DNA of 27,891 nucleotides from a virus. Below are positions 6,398 to 14,826 of the stretch, piece after piece; position 1 is the stretch's first letter, and each line of letters opens with the position of its first letter. The notes under the pieces were generated by a model. The model was not told the DNA's origin. It saw nothing but the letters and a program-made list of their open reading frames with translations, and made no database searches. The stretch is taken from positions 1-27,891 of IMG/VR virus record IMGVR_UViG_3300037558_002050; one strand, written 5' to 3'. The position numbers and the translations under genes were made by a program.

Positions 6398-9300
6398 TTA
6401 CTGACGATCGACACCGCACCGTACCTGGATTTGGAATGAATCATCAATCACTGACGATATCCCTTGTTTAACAGTACGAGCCGCCCAAATAGGAAAATTC
6501 GCTCCTGCTGTATTAAATCGAAGAACGTTGCCAGAAGACCACCCCCCACCAAAACCAAGTGCCTTTACCTTAAAGTATGGTGTGCCGTCTGATGGATTGG
6601 GTGGAGCTGTATCAGATGTTGTGTTACCTGTTCCAATTTGCCCTACGCTCTCCCCAATGATCCGGAATTCGGTTGCTGATGTAAAAATAAGCGCCCATTT
6701 TTCCTCAATTGCGCCCATATTGGATACCTCAATGGGGTACATCACATCATTGTATTGCGCATTAATAACCGAACCTTGGCGTTCGTTAGTCCAAAGATTA
6801 GACCATGAAGCCTGACTAAATACCGTATGTGTTCTGGCCTGCATATCCCCAATAATCATGGCAGAAGAAACAAAGGTCTGCCCTGTACTATATGTATGTG
6901 AAATCGGAATGTTTAAGGTCAGCTCTCCATTGATCTGAACATCAAGACACATACCCGCATCTTCAATCCGGTGCTCTGCAACAATCGGTAATTCATATGC
7001 TGATGCCTCAAAATTCCCTAGTAGCGTCACATCCCCCAAATCTGGATCAGTTTGATACATATTCGGATCCACTGGCTTACCTGTGTGATCATAAAGCTTG
7101 ATATATGATAAGCGCATGCGACCAACATTGAATGATGCCAGTGGTAGAGGCGAATCAACATCAATGCGTTGGGTGTTATGAATCACAGCAATATCACCAC
7201 GACGGAAAATCGGCACACGACCATCACTTGGTAGGCGTACTGGATCAAGACCCAGTAAGTCAGCATTTAGAGGTAAATAGCTAAATGCCACCGCACTAAA
7301 GCGAATCGTTTCAGGTAATACAAACACCGGGGTATTGATGTATGTCGTGCCATTTTCCGTGAACTCCATGCCTGCGTCATACCATGGCTGAGCCTCAATT
7401 TCTGGACGGTTAGCAGCTGTAATCTGCACTTTCTTGCGAAATACAAACTGGCCAACAGCTTGATCAAAATTAAAATAGCCCTCACAGTCCGCGCTGTCCA
7501 CATAACCATCTTTATCTGGCATCACATTAATTTGCCCACCTTCTACCTTGGTTGCGGTCAATGTCAGTGACTGCGGACGCAGCGGCAACATCGGTGCCCG
7601 AAATGCCACTTGGTTGGTGGTGCTTGGCTCAATCTGCGTGACTAAACTTTCAAGTGTCGGGCTGTTTGCTGCTCCCGCATCCCAACCGGTTAACTCAATA
7701 TTGCCGTTACCATAATGAATCTGTCCCGCCACAGTGCCCGAGCCAGTCGTCACTGATGGATTGCGATAAAGAGATCCCATCCGATCAATATAGGTTGATC
7801 CCCCCAAGCCAAATCTCACAGATCCTGAAAGAATCTGTTCTGCATAACCCTCAGTCACATCAAGCTTGAGTGCCGACATAACAATTTCATCCGTAAAGGT
7901 TTGTGCAGTTGAGGTATCACGGTAGGACACAACAATAGATACAGCCGCAACAACATTTTCAAGGCTCAGTTCATGTTCTTCTTTGATCGAGACCGTCTGA
8001 CGAATCACATCCTTACGTGGTGTAATGTCATAGCTCACAATTGCACTACCCATATTCTTCTGACGCACTTCGGCTTCCAGTTCATATCGGTATGAATCAA
8101 CATTTGAAGTCGGTGTAATGCTGAACGTTCGAGTTAAATAATTAACACTGCCTTGCTGATCCCCCGATGCTGTGACCAAATGCCCCGTATTGGCATCTAT
8201 AGGGCGGTCATATAAATCAACTTCACCACTATAGTTTCCATCATTGGAACGTACAGGAACACGCACACGAATCGTTTTCGGAATCAATGCCTGACTGCCG
8301 TTTTCAAGCACAAAACTGACTGCGCCATTGCTCGGCACTACAGAAACTGTTTCCGTAAGCTTATTACCCTTTTGCGCACTTAAATTCAGCGTGGTACCAC
8401 CATTTGGCAACATAGTAGGCATCATTTTGGCGATGCCATCTGCGTAGTTAATAGTACCTGTCGCATCCCCTGAAAAGTTGCCTGCACCATCATCTGTTGC
8501 CGTTTTAGCCACACCATTTAAAAGCCAATTTACCGTCAGTGTTCCTGGTACATAATCAGTGCCAGAATTAAACTCAATATAGGCTTTCTTGATTGGTAGA
8601 CCTGCACGCTCATACACGGAGACCTTATTCCCCCAAGTCAACAAGATTGCAGTATTTGCATCCGGCAAGGCACCTGTAGTTAGAACCATCGCGCCAGTTT
8701 CATAGTTAATGGTCCCTGATCCATAAGCTGAATCTGCACCACGTAATTGTCTGGCTCCATTATCACGTAAAGTGTAAACCTTGCCTTGTGCGACATAAGA
8801 CACTTGCAATGATGCAGGAGCAGGCAACGGTAGAATGTTACGGAGCCAGTTGTAGCCTCGGTTTTCAACCGTTACATAAATTAAAGCTGACTCTTGCGGA
8901 AAGCTCGGTGAGGCAGCAGGAATGAAGCTTATATTAAATGTAGTTGTACCCGTACCTGCATTAGCATTCCAATTAATCAGGCCATTCTGATAATCAATGG
9001 TACCCACTACCGTGCCAGCACTATTTTTTAATTCACCACCTACGTCGCTAATCGCACTACCAAATAGGGTAAATGAAACACTTTTTGGTAAAACCGCAGA
9101 GCCTAAATAAAAGCCTTGTGAGCTATTAACGTTAATAGAGTGCTGTTTGGTTAATGGTGTGCCACGTCCAGCGACTAAAGAGTTGAGCTGTCCTGCAGCA
9201 TCTATTTCTGAAAGTGGTGTTTCTGTTTGAGCGCTTGGAACCAATTGAGAATAAATGGAATCAATATAGATTTTAGTTGATCCCAATTGGATGTCCTGTA

Positions 9301-10018
9301 CCAACTTTTTAATACCATAGTAATTTGTAGCATCCGCAACACGAGTATCGCGAACAAAAGCAATTGGGGTATTACCACTAAGAAATTGTTGTACCGTCTG
9401 TCCCTCAAAATCACTACGCAATGCGTCAGAAATTCCACACGTCACTACACGGCGTTTTACAACTCGTCCACTAATTTCAAAATCCCTTACCTCGTTGGCC
9501 ACAATCTCGGTCACTCGGACAAATTGATATTTTTCAGTAATTTTTCCCTCATTTGAAACCAGAACAACTGTTTTTCCTTGTATTGGAATATTTTGACTAT
9601 TTTCATTCAAAGACATCTGAAATGTACGCTGCCCTTGCAACTGAAGCTCAAGTAAATGCCCCTCCCATTTCACATCACGCGCCAAATACTGTTCAACCTG
9701 ATTTTGCGCATTGGTGCGACGATCAAACCAATTTTTGGTGGTGAATAAGTTCACCGAAACATTGGGATCTGTCGGCATACGTGAAATGATGACATGTACC
9801 CCAAATGCTGTAGGTGTCATTGGGGTTTTAATTGCTGGAAAGAACTTACGCAGTCCGACACGTCCGTATAGGCGATCCATTTCATCGACATCTGGAAATA
9901 GGTTATTAGACTGCCCATCAATAATTTCATTGGCCGTCATTTGACCACCGCCATCCGGTGTGTCTAGCAGCACTTGTGACTTCATTAATTTGATGTCACC
10001 ACTTTTAATTTCTGCCAT
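6398..10018 (-). CDS. Large tail protein (1206 aa) with repeated beta modules
   Basis: The largest protein here, between tape measure and hub, so a tail-tip protein by position. Residues 1-300 form a unique region. From about 311 on, a unit of roughly 90 residues recurs. Each unit opens with P-x-[ST]-[LIV] (near 311, 401, 491, 580, 815 and 902; a variant near 731) and closes 28-43 residues later with G-[TSQ]-[IV]-x-Y-x-x-G-like motifs: GTIDYQNG 339, GTINYETG 435, GTINYADG 521, GSVNYLTR 623, GQIHYGNG 765 and a weaker GYFNFDQA 847. DDGAGN-like turns sit between them. The C-terminal 200 residues (from about 1000) are unique. The start overlaps the stop of the upstream gene by one base (TGATG). 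The family was not recognised; an elongated beta-repeat fibre or tip scaffold is the likely form. Confidence 0.8.
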   Translation of the reverse strand: MAEIKSGDIKLMKSQVLLDTPDGGGQMTANEIIDGQSNNLFPDVDEMDRLYGRVGLRKFFPAIKTPMTPTAFGVHVIISRMPTDPNVSVNLFTTKNWFDRRTNAQNQVEQYLARDVKWEGHLLELQLQGQRTFQMSLNENSQNIPIQGKTVVLVSNEGKITEKYQFVRVTEIVANEVRDFEISGRVVKRRVVTCGISDALRSDFEGQTVQQFLSGNTPIAFVRDTRVADATNYYGIKKLVQDIQLGSTKIYIDSIYSQLVPSAQTETPLSEIDAAGQLNSLVAGRGTPLTKQHSINVNSSQGFYLGSAVLPKSVSFTLFGSAISDVGGELKNSAGTVVGTIDYQNGLINWNANAGTGTTTFNISFIPAASPSFPQESALIYVTVENRGYNWLRNILPLPAPASLQVSYVAQGKVYTLRDNGARQLRGADSAYGSGTINYETGAMVLTTGALPDANTAILLTWGNKVSVYERAGLPIKKAYIEFNSGTDYVPGTLTVNWLLNGVAKTATDDGAGNFSGDATGTINYADGIAKMMPTMLPNGGTTLNLSAQKGNKLTETVSVVPSNGAVSFVLENGSQALIPKTIRVRVPVRSNDGNYSGEVDLYDRPIDANTGHLVTASGDQQGSVNYLTRTFSITPTSNVDSYRYELEAEVRQKNMGSAIVSYDITPRKDVIRQTVSIKEEHELSLENVVAAVSIVVSYRDTSTAQTFTDEIVMSALKLDVTEGYAEQILSGSVRFGLGGSTYIDRMGSLYRNPSVTTGSGTVAGQIHYGNGNIELTGWDAGAANSPTLESLVTQIEPSTTNQVAFRAPMLPLRPQSLTLTATKVEGGQINVMPDKDGYVDSADCEGYFNFDQAVGQFVFRKKVQITAANRPEIEAQPWYDAGMEFTENGTTYINTPVFVLPETIRFSAVAFSYLPLNADLLGLDPVRLPSDGRVPIFRRGDIAVIHNTQRIDVDSPLPLASFNVGRMRLSYIKLYDHTGKPVDPNMYQTDPDLGDVTLLGNFEASAYELPIVAEHRIEDAGMCLDVQINGELTLNIPISHTYSTGQTFVSSAMIIGDMQARTHTVFSQASWSNLWTNERQGSVINAQYNDVMYPIEVSNMGAIEEKWALIFTSATEFRIIGESVGQIGTGNTTSDTAPPNPSDGTPYFKVKALGFGGGWSSGNVLRFNTAGANFPIWAARTVKQGISSVIDDSFQIQVRCGVDRQ

Positions 10019-10446
10019 CAGTCAACCTCAATAAAATATAAATTGCAGAACCAGACTTCATCATCGGTATTCGTTCCCACAAAGCCTTTCACTGGCTCCG
10101 ACTTCAGCGGGCCAGAAGTCTTAAAAATCACATTAAAGTTGCGTGTACCGCCGCGCTCGAAGGTCAGGCGAAAGCGCTGACCTTTCAAATTGGCCCACTC
10201 ATGCAAAGACTTCACAATGCCACGCTTCGCCCAGCCGGTTTTATCGTCAGGCCGTTCAAGTGTGATTGGTCGACCCGCCAGCTTTTCGCTTTGCTCAACA
10301 ATCAATGCACCAGCAATGGTGTATTCACTGTCATTTGATGCAACCTTGGACCAACTAAACTCATCCACCCACATCAGCTCATCACTGAGTTCAATGACTT
10401 CACCCTCAGGCACATGCCCTGTTCCTATTAACTTCTGCAGTTTCAT
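10018..10446 (-). CDS. Tail-tip protein downstream of the tape measure (142 aa)
   Basis: A 142-residue protein directly after the tape measure gene, where phages usually encode distal tail or minor tail proteins. It begins MKLQKLIGTG, has an acidic first third (EGEVIELSDELMWVDEF) and ends in beta strands (FNVIFKTSGPLKSEPVKG, then EVWFCNLYFIEVD). The start at 10446 was chosen because the frame's first ATG (10476) lies inside the hairpin stem of the preceding terminator and lacks a ribosome site. It shares its last base with the ATG of the next gene. No named family was recognised; distal tail protein is the positional guess. Confidence 0.76.
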   Translation of the reverse strand: MKLQKLIGTGHVPEGEVIELSDELMWVDEFSWSKVASNDSEYTIAGALIVEQSEKLAGRPITLERPDDKTGWAKRGIVKSLHEWANLKGQRFRLTFERGGTRNFNVIFKTSGPLKSEPVKGFVGTNTDDEVWFCNLYFIEVD

Positions 10447-10462
10447 GCTTTTCTCTAGGTGT

Positions 10463-10484
10463 AAAAAACCCACCAATCGGTGGG
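10463..10484 (-). terminator. Hairpin with T-tract after the tape measure gene
   Basis: On the minus strand CCCACC-GATT-GGTGGG is followed by TTTTTT. It begins three bases after the tape measure stop codon (10487-10489) and shows the CACC-loop-GGTG core. Confidence 0.82.
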
Positions 10485-10486
10485 CT

Positions 10487-13400
10487 TTAAGATCGTTTTT
10501 TCATTTCAGTTAAGGCATCCAGTAGATTCTGCTCACTTCCAGCCACGACTTGAACCTGCTTGGTTCCGCCATCTGTACGCAGATCAACTTGAATCGTACC
10601 AAAGCTGGTTGCTTCTAAGGGCTCTGTATTGATCGACACCGGCTCAATAGATGGTGCCATTGCAGAAACCTCGGGATTGGCTTTAAGCTGTGACAGGTTG
10701 CCACCTCCCTTACCACCAGCCAAAGCCATCCGCTCCTTGGTTGCCTCATTAATTTTGGCACGCTTAGCTTTGAATTCCTCCCAGTAGTCTTGACCTGCAA
10801 GACTGTCGGAAGCTCCTGTTGGATTGCTTGGCGTTTCAGCTCTAGAAACCTGACTCACAGTGCGCTGAGTCTCAATTGCAGCTTGCTGGATCTCGCCAAG
10901 TTTAGTAACTGTGGCTTTGCCTGTGGCGTCCAGTTGGACTTGTAGACCAAGACTTGCTGCTTTTGCCTGAGCAACAGCAATTTTGGCCTTATCACCAGTT
11001 GCAATGGTTGAATCCAGCATCAGCTTGTACGCTTGCTGAATACCATCTGCGGTCGCTTGGCCACTTTTGCTAATCACATCAAAATTAGCCTGTGCAGATT
11101 GTGCAGCTGAATCTAACTGTTCTTGAGTTTTAACACCCATGGCATTAAAAGCAGCTTGTGCCGGGTTTAGGATCTCAGGTAACTGTGCCACTTTTTGTTC
11201 GATCTTACTTAAACCTAAAGCAACCTGTTCCCCTGCAATCAATCCCTGCTTACCGAACTCAATCAGCGCACTTTTTGCGTAATCAATTTCAGCTTTGGTC
11301 TGGGCTGAGTCAATAGCCTTATTGAGATTTGCACTTAAAGCTAAACCAGTATCAATCCCTTGGGCTTTGTAGGCTTCAAGATTACCAATAATGACTTGGA
11401 TGTCGTTATTGGCAGACTGGAATGTACTTGAAAATGCACCTTTAAGTTGCTGGGTTTCTAAACCAGTTCGACCTAGTGCAGCTTTCATTACTGCTTCTGT
11501 GACTGCGGCAGATTTAGCAGCTTCTTGTGAAGTTCCAGCAAAGGCTGCTTTGGCATTGGTTTGGAAGACAATAAGATCCTTACCACTCAATGCCTTTGCT
11601 AACTCAGCCTGCATCTGATCAGCAGTAATTTTTCCTTGTTCTCGAAGAAGGTTAAGAGTCGTTACAGCATCATTGATTCCCTTGGTTGAATCAAATGACA
11701 TCGCTTTAGCAACTTTTTCAAGCGCATCCTTGGCCAAGCCACCTTTTTTAACCAACTCATCAAACTCTGCTACAAGTTTTTTAGACTCAGTTGTGAGCTG
11801 ATAAACCTTATCTCGAGCCTTTTCAGCTGCTGCAGCTATTTCTGCCTTTGACTCAGCGACTACTTTTGCTCGAGCAGCCTCAAGAGCCATTTGAGACTCA
11901 AGTTTTGCTAATCCTGCTGCTAACTCCCCATTATGGAATACATAATCTTTCGTTTTTGCTGCCGATTCACCCAACCACTCTCCAAGTGGTGTTAGCGCAG
12001 CTGTCACAGCCCCACCCATAACGCCTAATGCAGTAATGGCTATGCCTAAAGTCCCTAGGCGTCCAACCAATCCCAGAACTCCGCTACTTGCGGAGGTGGT
12101 TGCATTGGAAATTGATTTGATACTAGTTGCTGCTTGAGTCCCTGCTAGTGCTGAGGCTTGTTTTGCGCTTGTAGTAACACGTGTGGCTGCCGCATTGGCT
12201 ATTTGGGCTTGGGTATTTGCGACTACTGATACAGTCTCTTGAGAAATAGCAATTTGAGCAGCCTTAACACTATTTGCCTTTTCCAAGAACATTAGACCAA
12301 TATTTAGAGCTTTATAAGCAATAAATGCCTGACCTGCCAAAATAAGAGTTGATACAATTTGATCGAGGTTTTCTGATACAAACTTAATAGCATTAGCAAC
12401 TCTTTCACTTGCGCCGGTTGCAGAATCCGCCTCACCTATATACAAGGTCCAAGCAGTCTTAAGATTCTCTATTGACTGACCTATGGTGACAGGCATTTTC
12501 CCAAATTCAGCATTTAAGGCTTTGGATTGACTTTCAAGTGCCTTAACAATCACTTCGGATGTAAGCTTTCCTTCACCCGCCATTGCACGTAACTTACCAA
12601 TATTTACGTCCAAACCATCTGCAAGGGCTCTTGCTAAGCGTGGAGCTTGCTCCATCACACTATTGAATTCTTCGCCACGAAGAACTCCTGATTGCAAGGC
12701 TTGGTTAAATTGATAAATTGCTGCTTCGTTTGAAGCTGCAAGACCACCACCAACAATCAGTGATTTATTAACTAAATCAGTTATTCCTAAAGCTCTTTCT
12801 TGTGAATAACCCAGTTGATCCGTTGCACTTTTAACCCGTGTAAATAACTCTGCTGTAGCAGTAAGATTTGAGCGGGTTTCAATTGCAATATTTTTTACAC
12901 CCTCAAAAGCTTCTGCGAAGTTCCCACTTTTAGAGGTTGCAAGATCAATCCTTGCTTCTAAGACCTTGAATTCATCAGCGGTACGGCCAATATCCATTAA
13001 GGACATACCAATACCGAGTGCAGCCATAGCACTCGTTAGTGCTGTATAACCAGTTTTTAAACCCTGAATTTCACCACTTGCTTGCTTGGCAAACGTCTCA
13101 TTTTTCTGAAGTTCTACATTCGTTTTACCAAGCTCTGTATCTAGTTTAGCTACTTCTGGAGTAATTAGGCTTAGTTCGGATTTAAAAGCGCCAAAAGCTA
13201 AATCTGCCTGTTGAACCTCTTTTTCCAAAGCATCAATTTGTTGCTGAGCAATTCGAATATCTTCGGGCGTAGCTTTGGTCTTTGAGAATTCCTCAAGTTT
13301 AGTTTTTGCAGTAGCTAAGTTTGCTTTAAGAAGATTTAATGATCGTACGGAGTCGACTCCAAACTTCTCAAAACTATCTGAAGTACCTACAACACTTGTA

Positions 13401-13774
13401 CCTGTGCTCTTAATAATCTCGGTTGTTTCATTAAGCGATTTAATTAAAGTTGCTGCGCGTTCGCTGGCATTTTTTGGAATGATGTTTCCAATTTCTGCAC
13501 CAGTATTTTTGGCAGTATTTGCTACATCCTGTAGTTCGCCACCAAGTTCGCCCAACTCACCTTTTACTTGTTCTGCTTTTTTTGGCAAGTCTGTTGGTAT
13601 GATTTTACCAATCTCTTTTGCGGTTTCAGCGCTTGTTTGCTTTAATCGCTCAGCTTCACTTTCAATGGTTTCAAATAGCTTTTTACTAACATCTTTGGAT
13701 TGTTTAGCTGCGGCAACAAGGCCTTTACTATCGCCATCCATGATTAATTTGAAAGTTAAATTTTTACCAGACAT
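10487..13774 (-). CDS. Tail tape measure protein
   Basis: A protein of about 1095 residues that sets tail length and occupies the tail tube before DNA ejection. The N-terminal 240 residues are helical and charged. A tape-measure core of the TIGR02675/TMP_3 type follows at about residues 265-450, with ADEFKVLEARIDLAT, then YQFNQALQSGVLRGEEFNSV and APRLARALADGLDVNIGKLR. Two hydrophobic stretches follow, one with TLILAGQAFIAYKALNIGL and one with LGIAITALGVMGGAVTAAL, then a long Ala/Lys/Gln-rich helical part. Start 13774 was preferred over 13831: it has GAGGT five bases upstream, while the longer start would place coding sequence across a terminator. The N-terminus contains two copies of an EIGxIIP motif 40 residues apart. 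The length fits a siphovirus-type tail. Confidence 0.92.
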   Translation of the reverse strand: MSGKNLTFKLIMDGDSKGLVAAAKQSKDVSKKLFETIESEAERLKQTSAETAKEIGKIIPTDLPKKAEQVKGELGELGGELQDVANTAKNTGAEIGNIIPKNASERAATLIKSLNETTEIIKSTGTSVVGTSDSFEKFGVDSVRSLNLLKANLATAKTKLEEFSKTKATPEDIRIAQQQIDALEKEVQQADLAFGAFKSELSLITPEVAKLDTELGKTNVELQKNETFAKQASGEIQGLKTGYTALTSAMAALGIGMSLMDIGRTADEFKVLEARIDLATSKSGNFAEAFEGVKNIAIETRSNLTATAELFTRVKSATDQLGYSQERALGITDLVNKSLIVGGGLAASNEAAIYQFNQALQSGVLRGEEFNSVMEQAPRLARALADGLDVNIGKLRAMAGEGKLTSEVIVKALESQSKALNAEFGKMPVTIGQSIENLKTAWTLYIGEADSATGASERVANAIKFVSENLDQIVSTLILAGQAFIAYKALNIGLMFLEKANSVKAAQIAISQETVSVVANTQAQIANAAATRVTTSAKQASALAGTQAATSIKSISNATTSASSGVLGLVGRLGTLGIAITALGVMGGAVTAALTPLGEWLGESAAKTKDYVFHNGELAAGLAKLESQMALEAARAKVVAESKAEIAAAAEKARDKVYQLTTESKKLVAEFDELVKKGGLAKDALEKVAKAMSFDSTKGINDAVTTLNLLREQGKITADQMQAELAKALSGKDLIVFQTNAKAAFAGTSQEAAKSAAVTEAVMKAALGRTGLETQQLKGAFSSTFQSANNDIQVIIGNLEAYKAQGIDTGLALSANLNKAIDSAQTKAEIDYAKSALIEFGKQGLIAGEQVALGLSKIEQKVAQLPEILNPAQAAFNAMGVKTQEQLDSAAQSAQANFDVISKSGQATADGIQQAYKLMLDSTIATGDKAKIAVAQAKAASLGLQVQLDATGKATVTKLGEIQQAAIETQRTVSQVSRAETPSNPTGASDSLAGQDYWEEFKAKRAKINEATKERMALAGGKGGGNLSQLKANPEVSAMAPSIEPVSINTEPLEATSFGTIQVDLRTDGGTKQVQVVAGSEQNLLDALTEMKKRS

Positions 13775-13796
13775 AGCGACCTCAAATTTTGGGCGT

Positions 13797-13818
13797 AAAA
13801 AAACCACCTCTCGGTGGT
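13797..13818 (-). terminator. Terminator 2 of a tandem pair
   Basis: On the minus strand ACCACC-GAGA-GGTGGT is followed by TTTTTTT; GAGA is a stable GNRA-type loop. It is the second of two hairpins between the moron gene pair and the tape measure gene. Confidence 0.82.
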
Positions 13819-13832
13819 CAAATTTAGACATT

Positions 13833-13856
13833 AAAAAAGCACCCTAAGGTGCTTTT
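13833..13856 (-). terminator. Terminator 1 of a tandem pair
   Basis: AAAAGCACC (13835-13843) pairs with GGTGCTTTT (13848-13856) around the loop CTAA. T-runs on both strands make it suitable for either direction. It begins four bases after the stop of the 206-aa gene. Confidence 0.82.
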
Positions 13857-13859
13857 AAC

Positions 13860-14480
13860 TTAACTTCCATACTTATCTTTGCATGGGGTATATATTGTTA
13901 ACGCTTCAGTTAAATTATTAAAATAGCTTATCTTTAATTCAGCAGCTTTCTTTGTGGCTTTGGCATCATTCTGCATAAAATAAACAAAACTCAAGATGCT
14001 GTCTTCCATAGCTAAGAGCAAATTTTCCTTAGCTCCACTCAAGCACCCAGTAATTGGGGTGCTTTTTAATTCATCCCTAATTTTTCTAAGCTCTGTTACT
14101 GGCCCTGATACAGCAACTCTCGCAGTAGAGGATGCAATAACCTCTTGCGCCATCCACTTATCAGAAATTTGTTGGTACTTTTTAAATTCTTCAACCTCTG
14201 AAGCTTTCTGATCAGATTTCTGCTTCTCATTATCAGCAACTTGTTTCAATTGGGCATTAGTCGCTTGCTCAGCTTTCAATACTCTTGCTTTTTCTGCTTC
14301 AGCCTGCCGAGTTAAAGAGGCTTGTTCATGGTTAGCCTCATTGGTTTTATCTTGCTCCAACTTCTGCTGATGAGCAATCTCGGCCTGCTTTAAACGCTCT
14401 GCATCAGCCTTATTGCTTTGAGACATAAAATAAAAAAGTGCTACAACAGCTATTATGGCTACAATTAATCCGTACTTCAT
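13860..14480 (-). CDS. Membrane-anchored coiled-coil protein, moron-type
   Basis: A 206-residue protein. An N-terminal membrane segment (LIVAIIAVVALFYFM, residues 4-18) is followed by a long, very charged Gln/Lys/Glu/Ala-rich coiled coil (about 25-105), then a helical C-terminal domain with two Cys (TGCLSG and YTPCKDKYG). If the tail faces the periplasm these Cys could form a disulfide. It lies between tail chaperone and tape measure, where most phages have no gene. It follows the exported protein 14490-14768 by nine bases (ribosome site GAGGG) and is closed by two tandem terminators. The pair looks like an inserted cassette for lysogen surface change or entry exclusion. Rz-like spanins also have one membrane helix plus coiled coil, but the distance from the lysis genes argues against that. 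Confidence 0.7.
   Translation of the reverse strand: MKYGLIVAIIAVVALFYFMSQSNKADAERLKQAEIAHQQKLEQDKTNEANHEQASLTRQAEAEKARVLKAEQATNAQLKQVADNEKQKSDQKASEVEEFKKYQQISDKWMAQEVIASSTARVAVSGPVTELRKIRDELKSTPITGCLSGAKENLLLAMEDSILSFVYFMQNDAKATKKAAELKISYFNNLTEALTIYTPCKDKYGS
14041..14067 (+). terminator. Plus-oriented terminator-like hairpin inside a minus-strand gene
   Basis: AAGCACCC (14041-14048) pairs with GGGTGCTT (14057-14064), followed on the plus strand by T through 14067. There is no T-run on the minus strand. It would stop transcription running antisense to the 13860-14480 gene. Confidence 0.5.
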
Positions 14481-14489
14481 TTCTTACCC

Positions 14490-14768
14490 TCAACGCCCAC
14501 TACGAATCGTAGTAACTTTGCCATTCTCAATCACAACGACATATGTTTTCCCATTACTTACATAACTAACTTCGCGCACTGGGGTTTCTTTACCATTGAT
14601 GTTTTTTGTGTAGTCATATGAAGAAGCCGGCTGACCAAGTTTTCCAACAATTTGACCATAAGTATCACCCACACGAACGCGCTCGCCATTAATATTCGCA
14701 TTGGTGATATTGGCATTTGCTAATGTAAAAACAGACATCAAAGCAGCTGTAATTAATAATTTTTTCAT
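14490..14768 (-). CDS. Exported small protein, BamE/DUF2845-like, moron-type
   Basis: A 92-residue protein with a clear signal peptide: MKKLLITAALMSVFTLANA, with cleavage likely after ANA near residue 19-20. There is no lipobox Cys, so a soluble periplasmic form is expected. The mature part has the pattern RVGDTYGQIVGKLGQPASSY, then strands EVSYVSNGKTYVVVIENG and KVTTIRSG. This is how small BamE/SmpA- and DUF2845-type domains look: a helix with G-x-x-x-x-x-V-x-x-x-L-G-x-P, then three strands. It heads a two-gene cassette inserted between tail genes and has its own candidate promoter with a CRP-type site, plus a hairpin that covers its ribosome site GAGGGG. A phage structural role is unlikely; periplasmic lysogen modification is the working idea. 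Confidence 0.78.
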   Translation of the reverse strand: MKKLLITAALMSVFTLANANITNANINGERVRVGDTYGQIVGKLGQPASSYDYTKNINGKETPVREVSYVSNGKTYVVVIENGKVTTIRSGR

Positions 14769-14770
14769 GA

Positions 14771-14798
14771 ATTTACCCCTCGTTATAATTGGGTAAAT
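14771..14798 (-). promoter_or_regulatory. Hairpin masking the ribosome site of the exported moron
   Basis: On the minus strand ATTTACCC (14798-14791) pairs with GGGTAAAT (14778-14771) around a 12-nt loop. The ribosome site GAGGGG (14781-14776) is half loop, half stem, and the start codon follows at 14768. RNA beginning upstream would fold; RNA begun at the candidate promoter (start near 14790) would lack the 5' arm. Confidence 0.55.
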
Positions 14799-14825
14799 AA
14801 TAACGTGATCAATTTCACATCACAA
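14790..14825 (-). promoter_or_regulatory. Candidate moron promoter with a CRP/Vfr-type palindrome
   Basis: On the minus strand TTGTGA (14825-14820) and TATTAT (14802-14797) are 17 bases apart, matching sigma-70 at 4/6 and 5/6. The expected start is near 14790. The spacer is filled by TGTGA-AATTGA-TCACG (14819-14804), nine of ten matches to the CRP half-sites TGTGA-N6-TCACA. At this position a bound protein would repress rather than activate. Confidence 0.45.
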
Positions 14826-14826
14826 C

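Noticed and set aside
12065-12100. Hairpin CTCCGC-TACTT-GCGGAG in the tape measure gene
   Set aside because: Six pairs only, no T-run, in a repetitive Ala/Thr/Ser coding stretch; likely chance.
13775-13831. Longer N-terminus of the tape measure protein
   Set aside because: It would lie across the terminator stem at 13797-13818, while the ATG at 13774 has a proper ribosome site.
13275-13847. 190-residue plus-strand frame
   Set aside because: It is antisense to the tape measure gene, is low in complexity (Ser/Leu/Val/Pro from the helical Ala/Lys-rich gene) and runs across a terminator.
14499-14513. 15-bp near-palindrome ACTACGA-A-TCGTAGT at the end of the exported moron gene
   Set aside because: The RNA stem would have almost no loop; it lies in coding sequence and shows no other sign of function.
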